A model generated the notes under the pieces. It saw only the letters and a list, made by a program, of their open reading frames with translations, ran no database searches and was not told the origin of the DNA. Below are positions 52,359 to 64,000 of a stretch of DNA of 64,000 nucleotides, one piece after another. Source of the DNA: Latrodectus hesperus (lineage: Eukaryota; Arthropoda; Arachnida; Araneae; Theridiidae). The stretch's first letter is position 1; each line of letters begins with the position of its first letter. The stretch is from NCBI GenBank assembly GCA_037975125.1, contig JAJQOW010000235.1, positions 62,001-126,000 of the forward strand, in the 5' to 3' direction. A program made the position numbers and the translations under genes.

Positions 52359-52395
52359 TCTGGGTTCACTCACCATTGTGGTGAGTGAACCCAGA
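52359..52395. repeat. Perfect 17-bp hairpin, 3-nt loop
   Basis: TCTGGGTTCACTCACCA, loop TTG, then the exact complement. It lies 67 bp beyond the end of the capsid-like frame, at the left side of the viral block. It could be a transcript-end or packaging structure of the virus, an integration scar or a foldback. No nonanucleotide is in its loop. Confidence 0.9.
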
Positions 52396-52461
52396 GAATA
52401 ACAGGAAATCTTTCCCCCAGATCATGTTTTCGCCTTCAGTCTAAACCACTCGACAATGATT

Positions 52462-52857
52462 TCAGGGTTTTGCTTTCAGAGGTTTCATGTCGTGTGCGCC
52501 AACATCCATCGGTCCGACAGAGCCTAAAACGTGATTCATAGGAAAACACATGTCTTCTCTCAGTGGGAGTTTACTTGCGGTTCTCACATACACATTCCAA
52601 CCTTCGTCACCAGCAGTCAGCACAGGTGCATGAGCCAGGTGTCTGCTTCAGAGTTCCCGACGATTCGATGAGGGAGCACTTGGATCAGTAAACCATCGTA
52701 AAGTAAATCCTTGATAATCACAAGTAAAAAATTTTATCCTATTCTGCAACTGTCTGAACGCTGTGGCCCTCACAGGTAACCTCCTGCGACGACGAAGACG
52801 CTTCTTTACACGTCGACGGTAACGTCACTTTTGTCGATACAATAGGTACATTTTCAT
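52462..52857 (-). pseudogene. Capsid-like frame, broken, overlapping rep
   Basis: In a frame different from rep, an ATG at 52857-52855 opens a 131-codon frame interrupted by TGA at codon 11 (52827-52825) and TGA at codon 70 (52650-52648), ending at TGA 52464-52462. Directly after the first stop comes a very basic run, 13 Arg/Lys in 19 residues (about codons 12-30, with KKRLRRRRR), as at the N terminus of circovirus and cyclovirus capsids, where it binds DNA and carries nuclear-localisation signals. The frame overlaps the last 119 nt of rep; the Ser-rich Rep tail is the other reading of the Arg codons. At 131 codons it is about half a usual capsid (220-280 residues), and I recognise no jelly-roll motif. 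The call rests on position and the basic run. Confidence 0.5.
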
Positions 52858-53710
52858 GCACAGACAAAACTGATAACACACGCATTGGTGCTTCAACTTT
52901 TATTCGTTGCTTTATCAAAGGAGGATCTTGATAAAAATCATACACGTTAAAACGTGCTTGTAAAGCACTCAAAACATTTCCTTCAAAACAATCTTGTAAA
53001 GAAAAATTTGAAGTACAATATATTTTTTTAGGCCTAATATACATAGAAGCACCCTGAATTTCAGCAACGAATGGATATACATCACACCATATTTTTAAAA
53101 AATAACCTAACCATTTACCATGAGATGGTTCAACATCAGACAATAAAACACATTTCTCATTTCTATAACCATCCCACCATTTAGATAAAGGTTTAATATA
53201 TAAAGAATCTTCATTACGAACAGCAAAATCCTTACCACACCTAGGAGGTCCACAAATCCAAACTCCACAAGACTCACTTAACTTTTCAATGTCACATTTA
53301 ATAAGACTTTCAAGAGTTTTCTTATAACGGATATATTCGCCTGGATAATCGGTCTCAAGACCGGTGATGTCACCAGCCTTAGCCTTACTAAGAATATCTC
53401 CAAATGAAGCAGCTCTTCCCGTAGTTGTTGGTATTCTACCATACTCCTTGAAATCACCATCCTTCTTGCAATATGTCGAATTCTCTTCAGGTGTGCCTCT
53501 AGTTCCTTCAAAGTGCCCAGTTGGAATCCACTTCTTGATACCCGTGAAAGTGATCCTATTCTTATGGACCACATAACCTTGCCAATGTTGGCGAGATGAA
53601 GTCGGACAAGTCTCTCTACCATATACAAGATACTGGTGAACGTTGCTGTCAAAAACGGGTTCATTTTCTATAGCGAATGATGTTAAACACCACCGTTTAG
53701 CACGACTCAT
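52739..53710 (-). CDS. rep: CRESS-DNA virus replication-associated protein, intact
   Basis: A 323-residue uninterrupted frame. The HUH endonuclease domain (about 1-100) has motif I WCLTSF (7-12), motif II HWQGYV (42-47, two metal-binding positions) and motif III YCKK (80-83, nicking Tyr80). The superfamily-3 helicase (about 145-260) has Walker A GPPRCGKD (154-161), Walker B VLLSDVE (188-194), motif C YCTSN (231-235) and QARF with a likely arginine finger (Arg253). Rep nicks the origin loop and unwinds DNA for rolling-circle replication in the nucleus. Odd points: Asp161 replaces the usual Ser/Thr after the Walker A Lys, and Ser191 replaces one Walker B acid. The last ~50 residues are Ser/Thr-rich and overlap the capsid-like frame. 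The ATG is 7 residues before motif I, as usual. No stop or frameshift despite being in a host-like contig: recent insertion, or constraint. Confidence 0.95.
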   Translation of the reverse strand: MSRAKRWCLTSFAIENEPVFDSNVHQYLVYGRETCPTSSRQHWQGYVVHKNRITFTGIKKWIPTGHFEGTRGTPEENSTYCKKDGDFKEYGRIPTTTGRAASFGDILSKAKAGDITGLETDYPGEYIRYKKTLESLIKCDIEKLSESCGVWICGPPRCGKDFAVRNEDSLYIKPLSKWWDGYRNEKCVLLSDVEPSHGKWLGYFLKIWCDVYPFVAEIQGASMYIRPKKIYCTSNFSLQDCFEGNVLSALQARFNVYDFYQDPPLIKQRIKVEAPMRVLSVLSVHENVPIVSTKVTLPSTCKEASSSSQEVTCEGHSVQTVAE

Positions 53711-53752
53711 ATTTTAAAAATGTCTTAAAAACCGCGCTCCTAATCACGTGCT

Positions 53753-53790
53753 TGACGAGGTGTGACGTCACTTGACGGACTGACGAGGTG
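53753..53790 (-). repeat. Iterons of the viral origin
   Basis: TGACGAGGTG occurs twice (53753-53762 and 53781-53790, 28 bp apart), with a partial TTGACGGAC copy between (53772-53780) and the palindrome TGACGTCA at 53763-53770. The second copy runs into the origin stem. Such repeats next to the stem are the specific Rep-binding sites in circoviruses. Confidence 0.75.
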
Positions 53791-53815
53791 GCGGCAATAC
53801 TATACTCCGCCACCT
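53786..53815 (-). promoter_or_regulatory. Rolling-circle replication origin stem-loop
   Basis: A perfect 9-bp stem (AGGTGGCGG/CCGCCACCT) with a 12-nt loop. On the rep strand the loop ends in TAGTATTG followed by C, one base from the circovirus nonanucleotide TAGTATTAC, and at the expected place at the 3' edge of the loop. It lies 75 bp upstream of the rep ATG. Rep would nick between the T and A (TAGTATT/AC in circoviruses); here the base after the nick is G. Confidence 0.85.
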
Positions 53816-53819
53816 TTGA

Positions 53820-54152
53820 TCCCGTCAGATTGCGCCGTTACATAGAGAAAAGCAACCCTTCTCCTTCTCAAGGTCAGCGCCGCGCTTTAGCCGTTTCGGA
53901 AATGCTTCTGGCTTTGACATGAAAGTCAGTGATTATGCCCTTTTTGGACGTCGGATAAATCGCTCCGTTTCTGCATTACACCAACGATTTCAATGTTTTA
54001 CGAAGAACAAGCCCTAACCAGCACATTTACGCCAGGCAGCAGATAACCTAATTCAGGCCCTTAAGGTAAACGAAACACATTCTACTACAAGATGTGAAAC
54101 CTCAGAAAGCAACCAATCTGGAGGTGCGAGGATTATTGTTTGGGATATATAA
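53820..54152 (+). pseudogene. Divergent open frame beyond the origin, unidentified
   Basis: Starts right after a TGA next to the origin stem and runs away from rep for 110 codons with one internal TAA (54015-54017, codon 66). Composition is protein-like: Ser/Arg-rich at first, then a short ALFGRRINRSVSALHQRFQ segment. The first ATG is at codon 38 (53931). Ambisense circoviruses place a gene here, but the better capsid candidate is on the other side. It could be a second viral frame or host sequence. Confidence 0.3.
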
Positions 54153-54282
54153 TATATCGAAACAAACATAATGAATTAAAGGAATTTAAATGAGTATAAA
54201 TAAGAAAAGAGAGAAATACTAAATATACTAACTGAATTAGTGAATATCATAGAAATTCTTAGATCACTGGAACGCAAGAAGA

Positions 54283-54600
54283 AATTCTTCTTCTTCTTCT
54301 TCTTAGAATTGGGTTTGTATGTCATTGGGCACCTCTGCTTTTATCAGCATTTTGTACCATTAACTCCAAACCCAATGCTTCCTAGTTCCATTTGCTCGGG
54401 TCACCCACTTTATTAATAAAGTCCGATAACCCTTTAATGGAGTCTAGGTGTAACTCTCTAGTATGGATGACGCCTAAAGAAGTTAATCTAGGGAGGGCAA
54501 GAGCCTCACATTCATAAATGATATGCTCTGCCGTTTCCCCTTGCGCATGACATTTCCAGCAGATAAGGTCTTGCTGAAACAGTCCCATCTGGTCAGAAAG
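54283..54600 (-). pseudogene. Non-LTR retrotransposon 3' fragment with (GAA)n tail
   Basis: The minus-strand frame 54588-54382 carries ICWKCHAQGETAEHIIYECE, the CxxC...H...C zinc motif that ends many I/Jockey-like polymerases. After its stop the sequence runs into (GAA)n at 54304-54286 (plus CTTCTT). Everything upstream of the zinc motif is lost, so this is a strongly 5'-truncated copy. Confidence 0.75.
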
Positions 54601-55140
54601 TCAGACATGCTAGAGATAGCTTCCCGACTTTCACCAGAAGAAGATGGTTTAGAGGTCATTTCTACCTCAAGCGAAGGATTTATAACTGCCCCTTTACAAG
54701 ATTGCCTCTGAGTTCCCTTGTCTTTTTCAGGAAGGTCTACTTCAGAGGCTTCACCTGCAAATGCAGAAAGGTTTGTTATTACTTGTGTCTTTTCAGCCAC
54801 AAGATAACAATTAAAAAGCTCAGGTAATATAAGTCCACCCAGCATTGCCTGAGTTACTGGGCAAGGCAAATTACTCTAGAAGTTCGCCAGGCAACTAGAG
54901 GCTCCGTTAAGACACCAATACCGCGGTGCCAATTAGCCCTAGGCACGGAACGCATAACACCAGGGTTTACGGGAGCTTGTTCGCGGCCTCTTATTCAATA
55001 TTCGAGGCTATCCTGTTATTCCTACAGGACTTTCGGCTATCCACCACCTGCCTACGCGCCTGGTGGCTAGCTCAAGCCCCAGAGGAGTACGCATACCCCC
55101 TGGTTCCAGGTCCAGAAGAAGAAATTAATTGCGACCGGAA
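54601..55140. other. GC-richer repeat block, unidentified
   Basis: 54600-54869 is open on the minus strand with acidic, Ser-rich sequence (EVDLPEKDKGTQRQ) and an acceptor-like TTTCTGCATTTGCAG near 54766; it may be upstream retroelement sequence or a host exon. 54880-55140 is a GC-rich block ending in AGAAGAAGAAATT on plus, perhaps the 3' end of another retroelement. Confidence 0.3.
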
Positions 55141-56264
55141 AAAATTATTTAAATCGTCATCAAGGTCTAAGTAAGAAAAAACAAAAATAAATGATGTACT
55201 CATCGTCATATTTGATTCGATAGCACTGATAGGGTAAGGCCTGTAAAATATTCCTCCCACGGGGTAGTCTGTTTTTTATCGACGATTTACAAGTTTTTTC
55301 ACAGATAATGGGTCATGTTCTCAAGCCGGTATAGAAGAAACTAGGAAAACTCCCAACTATCGCGACATATGTGCATTCGGAAAGTAATAACACGAAGTCC
55401 ATCTCCCATTGTTCAATAATGACTGGGTTCGAGCCGATGGTTTCGTTCTGAAAAACGCTGTCTAGACCGTGAAAAGCCCTGCATCAAAGATACTTCTGAC
55501 AATCCTTCTTTGAAAAACTGTAACTTTGTATTCTTCATTTTTTTTAAATCAAAGACTAAGTTTATAAGCTTTGCATTCGGTTGGATTAATTTAAGTTTCA
55601 TAAACGAGAAGTTTTTTCCGAGTAGAAAAAGGGATTTCTGTAACAGACGAAAAATTCTTGCATTTTTTTTTTTCAGAAAGATTTTGGAATCAGAATAATT
55701 TTGGATTTCAGAAATATTGTCATTTTCTTCGTTAACCAATAGTAATTTAAACAGAGTTTAATTTAAAAACATTCATATAGGTTGATTACCAAACAGTTGA
55801 TGGCATCACTTGATAAGGATTTCTAGAGAATACAGGCCTCATTTTAGAGTCACTTTCCGTCAAGTCCACATGATTTATAAACATTTCTAAGAAGAGAAAT
55901 CTTCAATCCAGGTTGGGATACTCATAATGTGACCATATTAACATCATCATCAGGAAGCTGAGTTGAAGTATTAAGAATGCTTTCAGAGTGTCAAGATTTG
56001 ATTCTCGAATAGATTTTTCAAGATCAATACGAAAGTCAAGGAATTAGAGGGTCAACCGCTTAATACCAATATTAACACTTATGTGACTGTTTGATTAATA
56101 AAATAAAAATCAAATATAGTATATATATAACACATTTGTTTAAAAAAATCAACTCATGCAATTTTTTGATTTTGTAATTCTGAGGTAGAGCGTGTTCGTG
56201 AAAGCAAATCGGTTTGGATTACGATGATTTAAAGATTCTGAACAGTGAAATGATTTGTCAGTTC
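55141..56264. other. Intergenic sequence
   Basis: Overlapping frames at 55413-55739 (minus, 108 residues) and 55510-55698 (plus) are Lys/Phe-rich and most likely AT-rich chance frames. Nothing supportable. Confidence 0.4.
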
Positions 56265-56440
56265 ATGATTACTTAGTTGGTAGCAGAAAATGGTCAGCAC
56301 TCTGAGTTGCATCTCAGCTGCTTGTGAATTCGATTCCCATCTTGGCCTTGAATGCTTGAAACATTTAGGAATATACTTACAACTGTCTCAAAGAAACTAA
56401 GCTTAGTATGCAAAATGTGACAGTAGAAGGACAAACAAAT
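56265..56440 (+). mobile_element. tRNA-like SINE fragment
   Basis: TTAGTTGGTAGCAGAAAATG GTCAGCAC (A-box-like) is followed about 45 nt later by GAATTCGATTCCC (B-box-like). A single diverged copy with no duplication seen. Confidence 0.4.
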
Positions 56441-56498
56441 CACACATCTATGTTTAAATTTTTTCCTTAAAATGTTGGCATTTCACTATATTATTCAA

Positions 56499-56501
<3 letters not shown>

Positions 56502-56582
<81 letters not shown>
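56502..56582. repeat. (TA)n microsatellite
   Basis: About 81 bases of TA. Confidence 0.97.
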
Positions 56583-56584
<2 letters not shown>

Positions 56585-56619
56585 TAGTGTGCAAATGAGA
56601 AAGCTGGCGCAGTGACGTT

Positions 56620-56860
56620 TAGACCATAAGTCATCCCCATAAAATTGACCCCCACCTTTAGAAAAAGAATGATATCCCATAATTTTTTCCACTCAATTTT
56701 AAAAAATAATAGTCACAAACCTCCATAAAAATCAGACCACTCTACCCACTTTTAAAAAATAATGGCTCTGTTTCATCCATATAAATTTTTTAAGGCAACT
56801 GTCACAAGCCCCATTAAAACTCCGCCCACTTTAAAAAAGCGACCATAATGATTTTTATAA
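56620..56860. repeat. Three degenerate units of about 85-90 bp
   Basis: Related blocks start near 56627, 56710 and 56801, each reading roughly GTCAYAARCCYCCATAAAA followed by a pyrimidine-rich CCCACTTTTAAAAAA. Diverged tandem repeat. Confidence 0.55.
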
Positions 56861-57516
56861 AACGGCGGTCCCGAAAAGTCTCTGAGATGGAAGAGTTCCC
56901 CCTTCGGTGAGCACCCCTTTTTTCTTAGATAGGTTGATGCCACCGCATTCAAAAACAATGGCTTCAAAACATCTCCAAAGAGGGTATGACTGTATACACT
57001 AGAGAGATATTTTAAGTATTTAAAGACAACAAATATATAAACCAAGAAATGGAAATGAATAAAAAGAAAATCCATTTGCACTCGCATTTCTTTATTTTAT
57101 AGCTTGAAAAACGACTAGAAAACGTCCAGCTCAGTGCACTCCTTCAGTTTAACGCCCTTTAATATAATATTTAATGTGTGAATGATTGCCAAATGGAAAG
57201 ATTATTAAAGATCCCATATCGAACTGAATCAATTCCCTTACTTGCAAAATGACAATATGCTGTGATAAACTAAATACTTAAAAATGCGTGACGTAAAACC
57301 AACTTGATGCTTTGAAAATGCTTAAGGAAATTTTAATGAAGTAGATGTTTATCCATTCAATGTTTTTATGCTCTCTGTACATTTAAATACAAAATTATAG
57401 TACTGGAAATACAAAATTAACTTGAATCTTGTAAGTTACTGTTAAAAGAATGTACATTATTATTAGATATGTTTTAATCAAAATGATTAAATGCACTTAA
57501 AAAATATTTCTTTCAG
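56861..57516. other. Intron 5' of the guanylate cyclase exon (or intergenic)
   Basis: Ends with the acceptor AATATTTCTTTCAG. No preceding cyclase exon was recognised in the window, so the intron's extent is unknown. Confidence 0.5.
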
Positions 57517-57608
57517 CACTTTGTATTCATTGCAGTGAAGCCTGTAAAACTCTGCTGGATAAATTGGGAGGATATAAATTTGAAGAGAGAGGTGTCGTCA
57601 CTATTAAG
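57517..57608 (+). CDS. Gyc76C-like: Receptor guanylate cyclase, penultimate exon
   Basis: Bounded by TTTCTTTCAG and AAG/GTGACT. The 92-nt exon enters in phase (2 nt finishing a codon) and encodes LCIHCSEACKTLLDKLGGYK then FEERGVVTIK. This is the end of the class III nucleotide cyclase domain, where the polypeptide leads into the invariant KGKG-x-x-x-TYWL motif completed by the next exon. Receptor guanylate cyclases make cGMP from GTP at the plasma membrane. The LLDKLGGY wording, rather than the LLDTFGTF of natriuretic-type cyclases, points to the Gyc76C branch. Confidence 0.88.
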
Positions 57609-57798
57609 GTGACTATTAGTTTAAGCATTCTTTTTATATATTAATTTGTAAGCAAGATAATACAGTGACATTGCTTAAAAATTCAAATATTTTGTAAAAT
57701 AAAATTTTATTAATTACATAGAAATACTACATATTTATCAATATATTTTTATATTTCTTTTTTTTAAATGATCAATACTTATATTAAATTAATTTTTA

Positions 57799-57801
<3 letters not shown>

Positions 57802-57890
<89 letters not shown>
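57802..57890. repeat. (TA)n microsatellite inside the cyclase intron
   Basis: About 89 bases of TA within the 1.55-kb intron 57609-59162. Confidence 0.97.
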
Positions 57891-57893
<3 letters not shown>

Positions 57894-59162
57894 CGACTAT
57901 TATTTTCTTCTGGGGACAGTTTAAGTATATACATTATACTAAAGGATAATATACTGAACATAATCAGAACATTCTGTTGAAGTTTCCTTCCACTTAACAA
58001 CATATTTTTGATTATTCAGAAAGTATATTCAACAATATATCGCAAAATTCCTCAATTAGTTACAGTTTGACTTACTCTGTAAGCCCCATTAAGGCGTATT
58101 TTTGATTTAACTTGAATAATTCAAAAAATAGCACGTTCCAAGATTTTCATTATAAGCTGTTGTATATATAATTTTAAAAAAAGCTTTTCTATTCACAAAT
58201 TTTATTCAGTTCACCTTGCATTTGTGATAGAAAGATTAATCAGATTTATACTTTTGAAATACCTATAAAATTAATAAACTTATTCAAATCAATAAGAACA
58301 ACATATGATAAGTACATAAATGCGATATAATTAAAAATAGCATATTTTTTAATCGACATTATGCATTCTACACTAATTGCTAGGGATAGCGGGGAAAAAA
58401 TTAAACTTAACATTAAGTCACGCATACATTACAAATTTATTTTAAAGAAGAATTGGTTTTAGTTAAAAATGAACTTCTCCGATTTCTGTGCAAAAGAGGG
58501 TTGTCAAACAGTATAATATTATAGTGATAAAATGCAACCATATGAAATATTTCGTTAGTATTAACAATATTTATATAAAAATTTAACATGAAATGGTAAA
58601 ACGGCTCAAAGATTATAAATTCCGCTAGTGAAGAACTTAGAAAAGAAGCATAAAAATAATAGCTAGTCTTATAGTAAATGCTTACAAAAAAGTATGGCTA
58701 TAAATAATACTTAAAAATAATTTTCCTGTAATAAATTAAATCACACTTCAAGTGAATATTTGGCACGCGTTCCAAGACTTAATGACTTCTCAAGAGATAA
58801 GGAAAATATCTATTAAAAATTCAAAAAATCGTAAAATGTTATCTATGAAATAAATTTAATCAATATAAAGTTTTTACTTGTTTATAATAATAATTCCCAA
58901 ATATCTTAGGTACATTTTAAATGGCAAAGTTTTATTATAAGACAGTAAAGATTGATTAGATAATTCATTTATAGTTTGTAAATTTAATAAATATATACCA
59001 CGTAAAGTAACATATTTAAACATACAAACCTTATAATGGATCATTTTTTACTAGTTTTAAAGTTTAAATTTGGAAATAAAATGTCTTTTAAATAAAGAAT
59101 CTGAAGGGCCCCAGCAATTTTAATTTTTATGATATTTTTATATTGTCTTTTTATGATTTTAG

Positions 59163-59603
59163 GGCAAAGGTGAGATTCAAACTTATTGGCTTGTAGGTCA
59201 AGAAGAACATCGTAAAAGAGGGCCTTCATCAACCAATAATGCAATTCCCACTCCTGACGTCCTAAGATCTGTTACCAGATCTTCGTTGAGGTATTCAAAG
59301 TTTTCAAAAATCAATGTCAACCGCAGATTATCCTTAGAATCCCAAAAAAAGATTCGCTTTGCACAACACAGTCCAAAGGAATCAAATGACAATTTTTCAA
59401 TAGTTAAAGAAAATTCTGAATCGGGGTTGGAGATTGACTTGTCCAACAGTCAGCCACCGACGAGTGAATCCGCTACTATCAGTCCACACACCATTGCCAA
59501 ACGGAACTCTTGTCCTTGTCTTGGCGAAAATTGTGATCTCTGTCTGACTGGCTCTCCTACGATTGTGACACCAAAGTCTGGTTCTGGAAAATCCCTCTTT
59601 TGA
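59163..59603 (+). CDS. Gyc76C-like: Receptor guanylate cyclase, last exon
   Basis: The acceptor TTTTTATGATTTTAG is followed in phase 0 by GKGEIQTYWLVGQEEH, the end of the cyclase domain. A tail of about 125 residues follows, cytosolic and low in known domains: a basic Ser-rich part (SSLRYSKF, RRLSLESQKKIRFAQ, with RRLS as a plausible basophilic kinase site), then Ser/Pro-rich sequence and a Cys cluster CPCLGENCDLC, to TGA at 59601-59603. The long tail after the cyclase domain is a feature of Gyc76C-type receptors. Exon length 441 nt including stop. The same frame stays open for another 70 codons after the stop. Confidence 0.9.
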   Translation, partial: GKGEIQTYWLVGQEEHRKRGPSSTNNAIPTPDVLRSVTRSSLRYSKFSKINVNRRLSLESQKKIRFAQHSPKESNDNFSIVKENSESGLEIDLSNSQPPTSESATISPHTIAKRNSCPCLGENCDLCLTGSPTIVTPKSGSGKSLF

Positions 59604-59816
59604 GAAGATTCGGTTGTGAAGACGACTTTGAATCAAACTCACAGGAATTTTCCAGGATGGAGAAAAATGTCAAAGTTTTCTTCGTTTGTTTCATGTCTCG
59701 GTTCTGGTGAAGTTAATGATTTCGCCGAATATGATAAACTTGGATTTTTTAAGTTAGATAGCAAACATTTATCAGTGATAGGACATTCAGAAAGTGAGCC
59801 TTTTTGCCGCACTTAA
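59604..59816 (+). other. In-frame extension after the cyclase stop (readthrough candidate)
   Basis: Immediately after TGA (context TTT TGA GAA) the cyclase frame runs open for 70 codons to TAA at 59814-59816. The peptide is protein-like, not AT-run translation: NFPGWRKMSKFSSFVSCLGS, an acidic middle, and a C-terminal SESEPFCRT. Readthrough of single stops is well documented in arthropods. It could instead be a mutated or mis-sequenced stop, or chance. Confidence 0.45.

Positions 59817-64000
<4,184 letters not shown>

Larger units (their letters stand above)
52281..54155 (-). mobile_element. Endogenous CRESS-DNA virus element (circovirus-like)
   Basis: A block of about 1.85 kb with clearly higher GC than both flanks. 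On the minus strand in order: iterons and origin hairpin (53753-53815), intact rep (53710-52739), an overlapping broken capsid-like frame (52857-52462) and a perfect 17-bp hairpin (52395-52359). The size matches a complete genome of circular Rep-encoding ssDNA viruses (about 1.7-2.2 kb). Flanking sequence is host-like: AT-rich DNA and SINE on the left, non-LTR debris on the right. The exact edges are inferred from composition only; I saw no target duplication. Confidence 0.82.

Noticed and set aside
52739..53710. Helitron, bacterial plasmid or parvovirus Rep
   Set aside because: Motif order and spacing (WCLTSF, HWQGY, YCKK, then a superfamily-3 helicase with TSN motif) and the upstream TAGTATT-type loop fit circovirus-like CRESS viruses; Helitron Rep has two Tyr and a superfamily-1 helicase.
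54483..54869. A complete minus-strand gene of 128 residues
   Set aside because: Its right part overlaps a retrotransposon zinc motif in another frame; only the Ser/Glu-rich left part looks protein-like and no family is recognised.

Overview
This is a eukaryotic, very AT-rich window packed with transposon relics, and most probably comes from an arthropod. A spider or other arachnid fits best: there is a Gyc76C-type receptor guanylate cyclase with introns, many Tc1/mariner copies, tRNA-derived SINEs and (TA)n arrays. The species assignment is inference. No prokaryotic-style operon, rRNA, functional tRNA or CRISPR array is visible. Nearly all recognisable protein-coding sequence belongs to mobile elements.

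Layout. 1-14 kb: a complete but internally deleted P-element-like copy (1227-3134) with terminal inverted repeats, a target duplication and an intact THAP-domain frame; several SINEs; a 4.4-kb candidate CACTG-ended element (6869-11257) with a minisatellite of CTGTAA palindromes; a decayed mariner. 14-29 kb: three 5'-truncated non-LTR retrotransposon tails carrying RNase H, two more mariners and more SINEs. 29-32 kb: an array of about 300-bp tRNA-like units. 33-34 kb: one plausible unidentified host exon on the minus strand (33218-33345) and a SINE with a 14-bp target duplication. 36-45 kb: PIF/Harbinger-like and Tc1 fragments and a hAT-type MITE with a perfect 8-bp duplication. 47.9-50.6 kb: a satellite of about 308 bp per unit, interrupted by a nearly intact Tc1 element (one in-frame stop).

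The outstanding region is 52.28-54.15 kb. It holds an endogenous CRESS-DNA virus (circovirus-like) on the minus strand. The 323-residue replication-associated protein (Rep) frame is uninterrupted, with all three rolling-circle motifs and a helicase domain. Just upstream lies a replication-origin structure: a 9-bp stem, a 12-nt loop with a near-consensus nonanucleotide, and two iterons. Overlapping the rep 3' end in another frame is a broken capsid-like frame that opens with an arginine-rich basic run. A perfect 17-bp hairpin follows it. So the copy keeps an intact rep and an origin-like structure while the capsid-like gene is decayed.

57.5-59.8 kb: the last two exons of a receptor guanylate cyclase on the plus strand. 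Its TGA stop is followed by a 70-codon in-frame extension, a candidate for stop-codon readthrough. The rest of the right side is AT-rich intron and intergenic DNA, ending with a (TA)n array of about 345 bp. No upstream cyclase exon was recognised here, so the viral insert may lie in or near the 5' part of that gene on the opposite strand.
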